64,000 nucleotides of DNA. Origin: Methylobacteriaceae bacterium (GTDB taxonomy: Bacteria > Pseudomonadota > Alphaproteobacteria > Rhizobiales > Beijerinckiaceae). Location: positions 1 through 64,000 of the forward strand of contig CANEZL010000010.1 of assembly GCA_947444195.1 (NCBI GenBank), given 5' to 3'. The position numbers and the translations under genes are program-made. Shown here in pieces: positions 1 through 9,177 of this stretch. Positions within the stretch are counted from its first letter, which is position 1, and each line of letters begins with the position of its first letter. Below the pieces are notes generated by a model that had not been told where the DNA came from, made no database searches, and saw only the letters and a list, made by a program, of their open reading frames with translations.

Positions 1-306
1 AACGACGCGCCGGCGCTCGCCGCCGCCAGCGTCGGCATCGCGATGGGCGGCGGCACCGACGCGGCCTTGGAAACGGCGGACGCGGCGGTGCTGAACGACC
101 GGGTGGGCGACGTGGCCGCGCTGGTCTCCCTCTCTCGGGCGACCCTAGGCAACATCCGCCAGAACGTCGCGATCGCCCTCGGCCTGAAGGCCGTGTTCCT
201 GGTGACGACCATCGCCGGCATCACCGGCCTCTGGCCGGCCATCCTGGCCGACACCGGCGCGACCGTCCTGGTGACGGCCAACGCGCTCCGTCTCCTGAGG
301 GCCTGA
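1..306 (+). CDS. Heavy-metal P1B-type ATPase, C-terminal fragment (ZntA/CadA-like)
   Basis: The gene is cut by the left edge of the window. The frame opens directly at NDAPALAAA, the second half of the GDGxNDAPAL motif of the P-type ATPase hinge, followed by GIAMGGGTDAALETADAAVL and two final membrane helices. This is the standard end of a Zn/Cd/Co/Pb-exporting ATPase of the inner membrane. The remaining 101 residues carry no metal-selectivity motif (CPC is upstream, outside the window), so the substrate is inferred from the neighbouring czcBA operon. The stop codon TGA shares its last base with the ATG of lspA, which indicates translational coupling. Confidence 0.9.
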   Translation, partial: NDAPALAAASVGIAMGGGTDAALETADAAVLNDRVGDVAALVSLSRATLGNIRQNVAIALGLKAVFLVTTIAGITGLWPAILADTGATVLVTANALRLLRA

Positions 307-818
307 TGATCTCCCTGTCAGGGTGGGCCGGCCGGGCCGCGACCGTGGCCGGGGTGGCCGGGGCCTCCGCGGCCATCGACCTCGTCGCCAAGGCGGTGGC
401 CGAGGCGTGGCTGGAGGAAGGCGCCGTCAGGGGCGCGCTGCCCTTCATCGACCTGAGCCTGTCGTTCAACCACGGCATCAGCTTCAGCCTGTTCCCGGCG
501 CACGACCAGTCCTCCCTGGCGCTGCTCCTCGCCATCCAGGGCACGCTCACTTGCCTTGTGGCCGGCTGGGCCCTGGCCGCGGGCGGCGGGCTCGAACGCC
601 TCGGGCTCGCCGCGATAGCGGGCGGGGCCGCCGGCAATTTCGTCGACCGGCTCATGGACGGCGTCGTCACGGACTACCTCGACCTGCACACCGGCGGCAT
701 CCGCTGGTTCACCTTCAACCTGGCGGACGTCTGGATCTCGGCGGGTGTGGTGCTGCTGCTCCTCGACGGACTTCCTCTGCGGCGGGGGCATCGCAGTGCC
801 GGGGGGCCAATCCCGTGA
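306..818 (+). CDS. lspA: Lipoprotein signal peptidase (signal peptidase II)
   Basis: LspA is the inner-membrane aspartyl protease that cleaves prolipoproteins ahead of the lipidated cysteine. At 170 residues it has the normal family length, four predicted membrane helices and the two catalytic-Asp motifs: GNFVDRL (Asp114) and FNLADVWI (Asp141). The start ATG overlaps the stop of the preceding metal ATPase by one base. Accessory lspA copies directly downstream of metal ATPases are a known arrangement in metal-resistance islands, so this is probably a second copy and not the housekeeping one. The next gene encodes a predicted lipoprotein, a possible client. Confidence 0.93.
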   Translation: MISLSGWAGRAATVAGVAGASAAIDLVAKAVAEAWLEEGAVRGALPFIDLSLSFNHGISFSLFPAHDQSSLALLLAIQGTLTCLVAGWALAAGGGLERLGLAAIAGGAAGNFVDRLMDGVVTDYLDLHTGGIRWFTFNLADVWISAGVVLLLLDGLPLRRGHRSAGGPIP

Positions 819-906
819 GGGGCCCGATTCCGCCGAACCGCAGCCACGGCAACCTGTCATCAATCCTTCGAGCCCAGGCTCGGAAGCCGACCTCGGCGAG
901 GCCGAC

Positions 907-1974
907 ATGCTGAAGACGATAACGCTCGGTCTGGCCCTCCTCCTGGCGCTGTCCGCCTGCCAGGACGGCCAATACGCGGCCTCGACGCGCCACCTCGCGC
1001 CGATCCCGCCGGCGACCCTGGCCCTGATGTCGGCCAAGGGTGTCTCGCCGGCGGACCCGATCCTGATGCGGGCCTACAAGAAGGAGTCCGAGATCGAGCT
1101 CTGGAAGCGCGGCGCGGACGGCAAGTACGCCCTCCTGAAGACCTACCCGATGTGCCGCTGGTCGGGTCAGCTGGGGCCCAAGACCCGGGAGGGGGACCGG
1201 CAGGCGCCGGAGGGCTTCTACGCGGTGACGCCCGCGTCCATGAACCCGAATTCGAGCCTCTACCTCTCGTTCAATCTCGGGTACCCGAACGAGTACGACC
1301 GCTCCCTGGGACGCACCGGTGCGCACCTGATGGTGCACGGCTCGTGCTCGTCGCGGGGCTGCTTCGCGATGACGGACGAGGCGATCTCGGAACTCTATGC
1401 CGTGGTGCGGGAGGCCTTCGCGGGCGGCCAGCGCGCCGTCCAGTTCCAGTCCTACCCGTTCCGTATGACGCCGGAAAACATGGCCCGGCACCGGCAGGAC
1501 CCAAACATCGCGTTCTGGAGGAACCTCAAGGAGGGGTCCGACCGGTTCGAGGTCACGAGGGCCGAGCCGGGCGTCGGCGTCGCCGATGGCCGATACGTGT
1601 TCGATGCCGGCGACGAGGCCACGGCTGGCGTGGTCGCGCGGAAGCAGGCGGATGACGAGCGGCAGGTCGCCGCCCTCGTGGCGAGCGGGACGCCCGCCGT
1701 CAGGCTGGTGTACGAGGACGGCGGCCAGCACCGGTCGTTCCGAGAGACCATGGTCGCGGCCGGAGGCGGTCTCGGCGAGGTGAGCCGCCCCGAGGCTCTG
1801 GCCGCAGGGCCGCGTGAGGTCGCTGTGCCGGCCGCGGGCCCGGTTGCTCTCGCCGGCAAGCGCGATCCGGTCCGGGGCGCGGCGGCGCTCAAGCCGACGG
1901 GGCCCGGCGGGACCGAGGCGGAGCGCCAACGCCTTCTCAAGATCTTCGCCGCGGCCGGGGCCGATCAGGAGTGA
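907..1974 (+). CDS. YafK-like L,D-transpeptidase family lipoprotein
   Basis: The predicted product has 355 residues. It begins with a lipoprotein signal peptide whose lipobox is LSAC with Cys18 as the lipidation site, so it should be membrane-anchored in the periplasm. The catalytic motif HGSCSSRGC (His144, Cys152) is that of YkuD/YafK L,D-transpeptidases, which form or cleave peptidoglycan cross-links or lipoprotein attachments. A frame continues upstream of the ATG at 907, but only this start gives a signal peptide. The region after about residue 250 is low-complexity Ala/Gly/Pro-rich without a recognised domain. It follows lspA by 88 bases in the same direction and may be one of its substrates. 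Confidence 0.85.
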   Translation: MLKTITLGLALLLALSACQDGQYAASTRHLAPIPPATLALMSAKGVSPADPILMRAYKKESEIELWKRGADGKYALLKTYPMCRWSGQLGPKTREGDRQAPEGFYAVTPASMNPNSSLYLSFNLGYPNEYDRSLGRTGAHLMVHGSCSSRGCFAMTDEAISELYAVVREAFAGGQRAVQFQSYPFRMTPENMARHRQDPNIAFWRNLKEGSDRFEVTRAEPGVGVADGRYVFDAGDEATAGVVARKQADDERQVAALVASGTPAVRLVYEDGGQHRSFRETMVAAGGGLGEVSRPEALAAGPREVAVPAAGPVALAGKRDPVRGAAALKPTGPGGTEAERQRLLKIFAAAGADQE

Positions 1975-2010
1975 CGATCCTGCGTCCATCACTCCGCCGG
2001 GGCTGAACCG

Positions 2011-2733
2011 ATGGCCATCGACGCCTCAAGCGTGGGCTTCCTCGCGGCCTTCGCGGCCGGCGCCGTATCGTTCCTATCGCCCTGCGTGCTGCCTCTCGTT
2101 CCGGGCTACGTGTCTTACGTCGCCGGGCAGTCGGCCGCCGGCGAGCGCGACAGCCTCCGCACGCTCGGCCTGAGCCTTTGCTTCGTGCTCGGGTTCACGA
2201 CCGTCTTCGTCGCGTTCGGCGCGGGGGCGAGCGCGCTCGGCTTCGCCCTGCTCGCTCATCGCGAGATGCTGAACCTCGCCTCCGGCTTGCTGGTGATCCT
2301 GTTCGGCCTGTTCACTGCCGGTCTGCTGCGGCCCGCTTGGCTGCAGCGCGAGCTGCGCTGGCACGGCGATCCGCCGGGTCGGGGACCCGTCGCCGCCTAT
2401 CTCCTCGGAACGGCTTTCGCCTTCGGATGGACCCCATGCATCGGTCCCGTCCTCGGTGCCATCCTGGCGGTCACGGCCTCCTCGGCCTCGGGCAAGGGCG
2501 TCGCCCTGCTCACCGTCTACTCGCTCGGGCTCGGAGTGCCGTTCGTGGCGGCGGCCCTGTTCCTGTCCGGCTTCGTCGCGCGCCTTCGGACCTTGCGCTG
2601 GTTCGGCCGTGCGCTTCAGCTCGTCGGCGGGGGCGTAATGGTGGCGATGGGGCTGCTGATGGTCACCGATCGCATGACCGATGTGGCCTCCCTCATCATG
2701 GAGACCTTTCCGGCGCTAAGTCGGATCGGCTGA
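2011..2733 (+). CDS. ccdA: CcdA-family thiol-disulfide transporter
   Basis: This 240-residue polytopic membrane protein belongs to the CcdA/DsbD-beta family, which carries electrons from cytoplasmic thioredoxin across the inner membrane for cytochrome c maturation or periplasmic thiol repair. The two redox cysteines are present in their usual settings, SPCVLPLVPGY (Cys25) and GWTPCIGPVLG (Cys143), and six hydrophobic helices can be counted. The gene lies 36 bases downstream of the transpeptidase gene. No cytochrome c assembly genes are nearby, so its link to the metal and envelope block is contextual. It converges with czcA, with about 55 bases between the two stops. Confidence 0.92.
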   Translation: MAIDASSVGFLAAFAAGAVSFLSPCVLPLVPGYVSYVAGQSAAGERDSLRTLGLSLCFVLGFTTVFVAFGAGASALGFALLAHREMLNLASGLLVILFGLFTAGLLRPAWLQRELRWHGDPPGRGPVAAYLLGTAFAFGWTPCIGPVLGAILAVTASSASGKGVALLTVYSLGLGVPFVAAALFLSGFVARLRTLRWFGRALQLVGGGVMVAMGLLMVTDRMTDVASLIMETFPALSRIG

Positions 2734-2787
2734 ACGGAGAAGACATCGAGAGGCTCGGGCTGCCCCTCGATGCCTGCGGCAGGCGGG

Positions 2788-5700
2788 CTATTCGGCGGCC
2801 TGCCGGAACGGCGCGGCGCCATCGGCGTCCTCGTCATGGCTGACCGGCGGCGTGGCGCGGGCGCCGCCGAAGCGCGCATAGAGGGCCGGCAGGACGACCA
2901 GGGTCAGCAGGGTGGCGCTGATCAGGCCGCCGATGACCACGGTCGCGAGCGGCTTCTGGACCTCCGCGCCTGTCCCAGTCGCCAACGCCATCGGAACGAA
3001 CCCGAGCGAGGCGACGAGGGCAGTCATGGCGACCGGCCGCAGCCGGGTCATGGCGCCCTCCAGGATCGCCTCCCGGCGGGGGCGTCCCTCGGCGACGAGC
3101 TGCTTGATGAACGTCAGCATCACGAGGCCGTTGAGGACTGCCACACCGGACAGGGCGATGAAGCCGACGGCGGCCGGCACCGAGAACGGCATGCCGCGCA
3201 GCCACAGGGCCGCGATGCCTCCGGTCAGGGCGAGCGGCACCGCACTGAACACGAGGAGCGCGTCCCGGACCGAGCCCAGGGCGGAGTAGAGCAGGAGGAA
3301 GATCAGGAAGAAGCACGCCGGCACCACCACCGTCAGCCGCCGCTTGGCCGAGGCGAGGTTCTCGAACTGACCGCCCCAGGTCACGTAGTACCCGGGCGGC
3401 ATCCGCACCTGCTCGGCGACCTTCCCCTGAACCTCGGCCACGAGCGAGCCGATGTCGCGCCCGCGCACGTTCGCGGTGACGACAACGCGTCGCTTGCCGT
3501 TCTCGCGACTGATCTGGTTCGGTCCCTCCGAGACCGAGAAGCTCGCCACCTGCTTCAGGAGGACGGAGGTCGAGCGCCCGTTGGGCCCGGGCGGCAGCGG
3601 CACCGGGATGTTCTCCAGCGCCTCGCGGTCCTCGCGCACCTTGTCGGTGAGCCGCACCACGATGGGGAAGCGCCGGTCGCCCTCGAACAGGAGGCCCGCC
3701 TGCCGGCCTCCGATGGCCGCGCCGATCACCTCTTGGATGGCGCCGGTGCTGAGCCCGAGGCGCGCGGCCTCGGTCTTATTGACCTTGATCTCCAGGATCG
3801 GAAGCCCGGCCGTCTGCTCGACCTTGACGTCCTCCGCGCCCAGCGTGCCCCGCAGGATGTCGGCGATGCGGTCGGCCGCCCGCGTCATCGGCTCGAACTC
3901 GTCGCCGAAGACCTTGACGGCAAGGTCGCCGCGGGCCCCGGCCAGGAGTTCGTTGAAGCGGAGCTGGATCGGCTGGGAGAACTCGTAGACGTTGCCGGCG
4001 AGCCGGCCCACCGCCTTTTCGATCTCCTCCTGCAGCTCCGCCTTCGACAGGCCTGGGTCGGGCCACTCCTCCTGGGGCTTGAGGATCACGAAGGTGTCCG
4101 AGGAGTTCTGCGGCATCGGGTCGGTCGCCACCTCCGCCGTGCCGGTCTTCGAGAAGACGTAGGCGACCTGGGGGAAGCGTCCGATGGCCTCCTCCACCTT
4201 GAGCTGCATCGCCTGGGACTGCGACAGCGAGGTTGACGGGATGCGCAGCGCGTTCAGCGCGATGCTCTTCTCGTCGAGGGTGGGGATGAACTCCGTGCCG
4301 AGCCGGGCCAGTAGCGCGCCGCTCCCGGCGAGCAGCAGCAGGGCCAGCGCCACGAAGGCCAGCGGAGAGCGAACCGCGGCACCGAGCATCGGGCGGTAGA
4401 CCGCCTTGAGGGCGCGGATGATGAGGTTGTCCTTCTCGGTGACCTTGCCGGTGACCACGATGGCCACCATCGCCGGGACGAAGGTGAGGGAGAGGACGAA
4501 GGCCGCCGCGAGGGCGATGATAACGGTGAGCGCCATAGGCTCGAACATCTTGCCCTCGACGCCGGTGAAGGTCAGGAGCGGCACGTAGACCAGGATGATG
4601 ATGGCCTGCCCATAGAGGGAGGGCTTGATCATCTCCTCGGCCGAGGCCCGCACCGTGGTTAGGCGCTCCTCCAGGGTGAGGACCCGCCCGAGGGCGTGCT
4701 GCCGCTCGGCGAGGTGGCGCAGGGCGTTCTCGGTGATGATCACCGCCCCGTCCACGATGAGGCCGAAGTCGAGCGCCCCGAGGCTCATCAGGTTAGCCGA
4801 GATGCCGGCCTCGACCATGCCGGTCGTCGTCATCAGCATCGCGACCGGGATCACCAGGGCAGTGATGACGGCGGCGCGGATGTTGCCGAGCAGCAGGAAC
4901 AAGATGACGACGACGAGGGCCGCTCCCTCGGTGAGGTTCGTCGCCACGGTCCGGATGGTCGCCTCGACCAGACGGGTCCGGTCCAGGACCGTCTGGACCT
5001 CGATGCCCGGCGGGAGCGAGCGCCGGATCTCGCGCATCCTGGCGTCGACGGCGGCCGCGACCGTGCGGCTGTTCTCGCCGATGAGCATCAGGGCAGTTCC
5101 GACCACGGCTTCCTGGCCGTCCTCGCTGGCCGAGCCGGTGCGCAGGTCGCGTCCGATCCGCACCTCGGCGATGTCCTTCATCCGGACCGGGACGCCGCCG
5201 CGGGTCGTGACCACGACGTTGCCGATCTCGTCCATGCTCTCCAAGCGGCCGGAGGAGCGGACGACGTAGCCGTCGCCGTTGTCCTCCAGGTAGCGGGCGC
5301 CTTGGTTCGCGTTGTTCGCCTGGAGCGCCCGGGCGACGTCGCCGAAGGACAGGTCTAGCGCGGTCAGCTTCGTCGGGTCCGGCTGGACATGGTACTGCTT
5401 CTCGTAGCCGCCGATGCTGTCGACGCCGGCGACGCCCCGCACGGTCCTAACCTGCGGCCGGATCACCCAGTCCTGAACTGTCCGCAGGTAGGCCGCACGC
5501 TCCAGCTCGGTCGCGAGCCGCTGCCCCTCGGGCGTCAGGTAGCTGCCGTCCGCCTGCCAGCCGGGCTTGCCCGGGCGCGACACCTTCCGCTCGCCGGGCG
5601 CCGCGTAGCGCACGGTCCACATGTAGATCTCGCCGAGGCCGGTCGTGATCGGCCCCATGTGCGGCTCGATCTCCGACGGCAGCCCTTCGCGCGCCTCGCT

Positions 5701-6042
5701 CAGGCGCTCCACCACCTGTTGGCGTGCGAAGTAGACGTTGACGTCGTCGGCGAAGACCGCCGTGACCTGGGAGAAGCCGTTGCGCGAAAGGGAGCGGGTG
5801 TATTCGAGGCCCTTGATGCCGGCGAGCGCGGTCTCGACCGGGTAGGTGACCTGCTTCTCGATGTCGAAGGGCGAGAGCGCGGGCGCGACGGTGTTGATTT
5901 GCACTTGGTTGTTGGTGATGTCGGGCACTGCGTCGATGGGCAGCTTCGTGAGGGCGTGGACGCCGAAGCCGGCGGCCAGCAGCGACAGGAGCACGACGAG
6001 CCAGCGCTGACGGACGGAGAAGTCGAGGATGCGGGAGATCAT
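2788..6042 (-). CDS. czcA: CzcA/CusA-family heavy-metal RND efflux pump
   Basis: The 1084-residue product is the proton-driven inner-membrane subunit of a tripartite metal exporter. It starts with the typical RND N-terminus (MISRILDFSVRQRWLVVLLS) and has twelve membrane helices with two large periplasmic loops. The fourth helix carries DFGLIVDGAVIITEN, the charged D-D-E relay motif diagnostic of heavy-metal RND pumps, with the CzcA (Zn/Co/Cd) rather than the CusA (Cu/Ag) flavour. It is 14 bases downstream of the adaptor gene czcB, so the two form an operon. No outer-membrane czcC partner is in the window. Confidence 0.94.
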   Translation of the reverse strand: MISRILDFSVRQRWLVVLLSLLAAGFGVHALTKLPIDAVPDITNNQVQINTVAPALSPFDIEKQVTYPVETALAGIKGLEYTRSLSRNGFSQVTAVFADDVNVYFARQQVVERLSEAREGLPSEIEPHMGPITTGLGEIYMWTVRYAAPGERKVSRPGKPGWQADGSYLTPEGQRLATELERAAYLRTVQDWVIRPQVRTVRGVAGVDSIGGYEKQYHVQPDPTKLTALDLSFGDVARALQANNANQGARYLEDNGDGYVVRSSGRLESMDEIGNVVVTTRGGVPVRMKDIAEVRIGRDLRTGSASEDGQEAVVGTALMLIGENSRTVAAAVDARMREIRRSLPPGIEVQTVLDRTRLVEATIRTVATNLTEGAALVVVILFLLLGNIRAAVITALVIPVAMLMTTTGMVEAGISANLMSLGALDFGLIVDGAVIITENALRHLAERQHALGRVLTLEERLTTVRASAEEMIKPSLYGQAIIILVYVPLLTFTGVEGKMFEPMALTVIIALAAAFVLSLTFVPAMVAIVVTGKVTEKDNLIIRALKAVYRPMLGAAVRSPLAFVALALLLLAGSGALLARLGTEFIPTLDEKSIALNALRIPSTSLSQSQAMQLKVEEAIGRFPQVAYVFSKTGTAEVATDPMPQNSSDTFVILKPQEEWPDPGLSKAELQEEIEKAVGRLAGNVYEFSQPIQLRFNELLAGARGDLAVKVFGDEFEPMTRAADRIADILRGTLGAEDVKVEQTAGLPILEIKVNKTEAARLGLSTGAIQEVIGAAIGGRQAGLLFEGDRRFPIVVRLTDKVREDREALENIPVPLPPGPNGRSTSVLLKQVASFSVSEGPNQISRENGKRRVVVTANVRGRDIGSLVAEVQGKVAEQVRMPPGYYVTWGGQFENLASAKRRLTVVVPACFFLIFLLLYSALGSVRDALLVFSAVPLALTGGIAALWLRGMPFSVPAAVGFIALSGVAVLNGLVMLTFIKQLVAEGRPRREAILEGAMTRLRPVAMTALVASLGFVPMALATGTGAEVQKPLATVVIGGLISATLLTLVVLPALYARFGGARATPPVSHDEDADGAAPFRQAAE

Positions 6043-6056
6043 GTCCGGTCTCCCGC

Positions 6057-7427
6057 TCAGTCGTCGTCGCCGGCTTCGGACTTGCCGAGCTCGGCTTTGA
6101 GGAGGAAGGAGTTGGCGACCGCGATGGGGTCGCCCGGCTTCAGGCCGGAGACGACCTCGTAGGAATCGTCGTCCGAGCGCCCGAGCTCGACCTCGCGCTT
6201 CTCGAAGCCCTCCTCCGTGCGCACGAAGACGACGCGCTCGCCCCCGACCGTCTGCAGGGCAGCCTTCGGGACGCGCACCTCGACCGCGTCGTGCGCGATC
6301 TCGACCTCGGCGGTGACGAAGGTGCCGGGGCGCCAGGCGAGGTCCGGGTTCGGCAGGGCGACGATGACCCGGGCCGAGCGGGTGTCCGGGTTCAGGAACG
6401 GGCTGACGAAGACGACCTTGCCGTCGGCGTGGCGGTCGCCGCCTTCCTGGGCCGGGGTGACCGCGACCGGTGCGCCCTCCCGCACCTTGGCAAGCTCGGT
6501 GGTCGGTACCGAGAGTTCGATCCAGACGGTCGAGAGGTCGGCGACGGTGTAGACGTCGGCCGGGTCCCCCTCTCCGCCGACCTTCGTCCCGACGTCCACC
6601 TTGCGCTCGACGATGCGGCCGGCGAGCGACGAGCGGAGCTCGTACCGGCGCAGGGTGGACTGGTTCGGCGTCGCCTCGTCCCGCTTCTGCGCGGCCGCGA
6701 CCTCGGTCGCGCTCAGCCCCAGGGCGGAGAGCTTCTGGCGGGCGAGGTCGACGCGCAGGGTGGCTTCCGTATAGGTCGCCTTGGCCTGCAGGTAGACCTG
6801 CTCCGACGAGACGCGCTTGTCCCAGAGCGCCTGCTGGCGATCGTAGTTGGTCTTCTCCAGCTCGGCCCGCACGGAGGCGGTGAGATACTCGCTCTTGGCG
6901 TCGGCGACCTCCCGGCTTTCGAGGACGGCGACGACCTCATCCTTGGCAACCCGGTCGCCGAGACGCTTGCGCATCTCCGCGACGGTACCCACGACCCGGG
7001 CCGGGACACGGGCGATCCGGTCGGTGTCAGGGGTGATGGTACCGGGCACCAGAAGGTGCCGGGCGAGGGTGCCGCCCTCGACCTTCACGACCGAGATGTC
7101 CTGCCCCGAGACCTGCTCGGGGGCCATCTTGATCACGCCTGCCTCGGCCTCGGCGTGCCCCTCGGCCGCCTCGTGCCCGTGCACTCCGGGTTCCTTACCG
7201 TGGGCCTTTTCGGGGGACGCGGCTCCCTTGTCGTCATCGTCGTCCTGCCCGGCCCCGGCTCGTGCGGGCTCGGGCTTGGCGGGAGCCGGGCCCGCGGTGA
7301 ACGCGAACAGGTCTTTCGGCAGGCCGGCGGCGGACAGGCTGCCTTGGACGAAGCCAGTGACGGCGGGAACGGCTGCGCCGATGGCGATGCCGGCGGCTAG
7401 GAGGGCCGCGAACAGGAGGATGCGCAT
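6057..7427 (-). CDS. czcB: RND efflux periplasmic adaptor subunit (CzcB-like)
   Basis: This membrane-fusion protein links the RND pump to an outer-membrane channel. The 456-residue product starts with a signal anchor (MRILLFAALLAAGIAIGAA), then an Asp/His-rich stretch (QDDDDDKG ... HGHEAAEGHAEAEAG) that is typical of CzcB and may bind metal. A barrel-sandwich hybrid, an alpha-helical hairpin and a beta-barrel follow. The frame remains open upstream of the chosen ATG, but the upstream residues are Pro/Arg-rich and spoil the signal sequence. It is transcribed ahead of czcA. Confidence 0.9.
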   Translation of the reverse strand: MRILLFAALLAAGIAIGAAVPAVTGFVQGSLSAAGLPKDLFAFTAGPAPAKPEPARAGAGQDDDDDKGAASPEKAHGKEPGVHGHEAAEGHAEAEAGVIKMAPEQVSGQDISVVKVEGGTLARHLLVPGTITPDTDRIARVPARVVGTVAEMRKRLGDRVAKDEVVAVLESREVADAKSEYLTASVRAELEKTNYDRQQALWDKRVSSEQVYLQAKATYTEATLRVDLARQKLSALGLSATEVAAAQKRDEATPNQSTLRRYELRSSLAGRIVERKVDVGTKVGGEGDPADVYTVADLSTVWIELSVPTTELAKVREGAPVAVTPAQEGGDRHADGKVVFVSPFLNPDTRSARVIVALPNPDLAWRPGTFVTAEVEIAHDAVEVRVPKAALQTVGGERVVFVRTEEGFEKREVELGRSDDDSYEVVSGLKPGDPIAVANSFLLKAELGKSEAGDDD

Positions 7428-7561
7428 GGGTACCGCTCGGCCGGGATGCCGAACGGCCCCTGTGGGCGGTCGCGGTCGCTCCCGTTGGTTCAGGTGAGGA
7501 GACGAGCCCGGCGCCGCGTCGGACGGCCGGGCGAACACGCGCTCATGGGCGCGGCGTCACC

Positions 7562-7936
7562 TCACGCGCGGGGCGGTCTCGTCAGGCGGTCGGGAGCGAC
7601 GGAGGCCGGCACCTCGGCTACCCAGGAATAGGTCAGGGCGGCGAATTCCGGCGCCAGGGTGACGTCGGCTGACGCCTGCGGCGGAGCCACTTGGTGGCAG
7701 CCGCAATGTAGGTGGCAGGCGAAGCCCGGATCGCCAGCCTCTTCGGGGGCGGCCGCGTCGAGGGCAGCCATCTCGGTCAGCCCGTGATGACGGGGGGCGT
7801 GGAACGCGAGGTCCTCACCGACGCCCGCGACGTGAGCGACGATGAATAGGGCCAGGGCGAGCACGAGCGCGCGGGCGCTGAGCACCAACCACTCTCGCGC
7901 CGCGACGCGACGCCTATGCAGACCGCCAGTGTCCAT
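7562..7936 (-). CDS. Small Cys/His-rich membrane-anchored protein leading the czcBA operon
   Basis: The 124-residue product has a single N-terminal hydrophobic segment (about residues 18-42) followed by a periplasmic part with the dense motif CHLHCGCH and further histidines (FHAPRHH). The position, directly upstream of czcB and co-oriented, together with the length and the Cys/His content, resemble CzcI or DUF2946-type proteins that accompany metal efflux operons. That likeness is contextual; no full-length family match can be claimed. A role as periplasmic metal sensor or metallochaperone is plausible. Confidence 0.6.
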   Translation of the reverse strand: MDTGGLHRRRVAAREWLVLSARALVLALALFIVAHVAGVGEDLAFHAPRHHGLTEMAALDAAAPEEAGDPGFACHLHCGCHQVAPPQASADVTLAPEFAALTYSWVAEVPASVAPDRLTRPPRA

Positions 7937-8324
7937 CGCAGTGCTTATGCGCGATCCCGGGGCGACCGCACAAGAGTGGCATGAACGCTCGTTCGACCGA
8001 AAGGCTTCAGCTCGGCGGTCCAGCGCAGACGTAGCGGCACAGTCGGTTCAGTTTCTCGACGCAGGCAAGGAACCGAGGCTGTCCTTTGACAGCCAAAGAA
8101 TTCGCGGATTCAAGGGCAAAGCCGCGTCGCCTAATGGCAATGACATCCAGGCGTTATGTTTACCTGCAGGGTGTCCGCTTTTAGCAGCACAGCGGACCAA
8201 GGAGAGCATGAAGCTCAAGGTCGGGAAAGGGTCAGGAGTTCGCTCCCAGTCTCGACGAGACGGTGGCCTCGCTGGGCGAGGCGGCATAGACGAGGCGTCA
8301 ACCGCGGCGCGGTAGGACGGCGCC
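7937..8324. other. Intergenic region between the czc operon and the accessory island
   Basis: This 388-base stretch separates the divergent starts of the Cys/His-rich gene and the unknown gene at 8325. It must hold the czc operon promoter, but no clear -35/-10 pair or MerR/CzcR-type operator could be picked out. Short open frames on both strands lack start context and codon structure. The local composition around 8080-8210 is less GC-rich than the czc genes. Confidence 0.4.
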
Positions 8325-8912
8325 ATGCCGATCATCCGTCGCGTCATCTACGCCAACCTCAGCTATGACTTGAAGGGGAAGCTCGATGAGAGGAACCTAG
8401 AACGCAGGAGGCAGCGCCTCAGGCCGGAGAAGCCTCCAGGTCGGCAGCTCTTTGTCGAGATGCTGGAGGGGCACGCGCTACCCTGGCTCCCCGTGTTCCA
8501 AGTCGCTCCGCTGGCCCAGCACTTCCGGGAGATCATCGCGAAGGAACGCGACCTCCTGATCAAGGAAGTCCGACTGGAACGCGACCGTGACCCGGAGGCA
8601 ATTATCATCAAGGTGCCGCAGCACTTCGTAAAGGCATGGCAGGGGCTGCAAATCCCGAGCCAAAGCGAATATTCTTTCACTCGAAGATCTCAGGTGCCGA
8701 CCTACTCCAGCGACTGGTTAGGCATGTCGCGGGACAAGACTTGGGTCACCAGCAAGCTCCACGATCCGCCCGAGCTGGAGGACGTTAGGGCCCTTTCGCT
8801 CTACGTGAACCAGCTGGTCGGCCTCGACGAGAACGGCGTCCCGCCTCGCCGGCCGCCACAGCGACCCATTCCCGACGATGACGCCGAGGCCCTGAGTGAC
8901 CTCGTGCCCTAG
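8325..8912 (+). CDS. Hypothetical protein
   Basis: The 195-residue product is soluble and highly charged, with an Arg/Lys-rich N-terminal third (residues 17-40), a central region with alternating hydrophobic strands and an acidic tail ending DDDAEALSDLVP. No family is recognised. It stands alone at the left part of the island, with no co-directional neighbour within 1.2 kb. The codon pattern is consistent with a real gene, but composition differs from the czc genes, in keeping with an accessory origin. Confidence 0.6.
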   Translation: MPIIRRVIYANLSYDLKGKLDERNLERRRQRLRPEKPPGRQLFVEMLEGHALPWLPVFQVAPLAQHFREIIAKERDLLIKEVRLERDRDPEAIIIKVPQHFVKAWQGLQIPSQSEYSFTRRSQVPTYSSDWLGMSRDKTWVTSKLHDPPELEDVRALSLYVNQLVGLDENGVPPRRPPQRPIPDDDAEALSDLVP

Positions 8913-9177
8913 CTGCCGCGCAGCCAAGCCTCGTTCCGCTGGCACTCGGTTGCGAGTTGGGCGTCGAAGGACACATACAGCCGGGCGCTCGGCTCGCGGC
9001 ATTCCGCCGCCAGGAATGCTCGGGGTTCCCGAGATAGTTCGGGTGCGACGCGATCACGAGGCGCCTCGCGGACGCAACGAACCGAGCGAGGCGACGGGCC
9101 CGTGCGGCCGGCGAGCTCGCCGGGGCCTCACCCGCGAAGTCGCCCGCCAGTACATCGTCACTCCGAGCGTCCAGCAC
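8909..9177 (-). pseudogene. Possible frameshifted gene remnant
   Basis: On the minus strand a frame starting at 9177 gives protein-like sequence (for example ARRLVIASHPNYLGNPEHSW) to about base 9005. After that the plausible coding signal moves to another frame (RLYVSFDAQLATECQRNEAW) that stops at the TAG at 8909-8911. A single frameshift near 9000 would join the two. This could be a decayed gene or a chance composition effect. No family is recognised. Confidence 0.25.

Noticed and set aside
2770..4236. 488-codon plus-strand frame opposite czcA
   Set aside because: Antisense shadow of czcA, rich in Arg, Gly and His without domain features.
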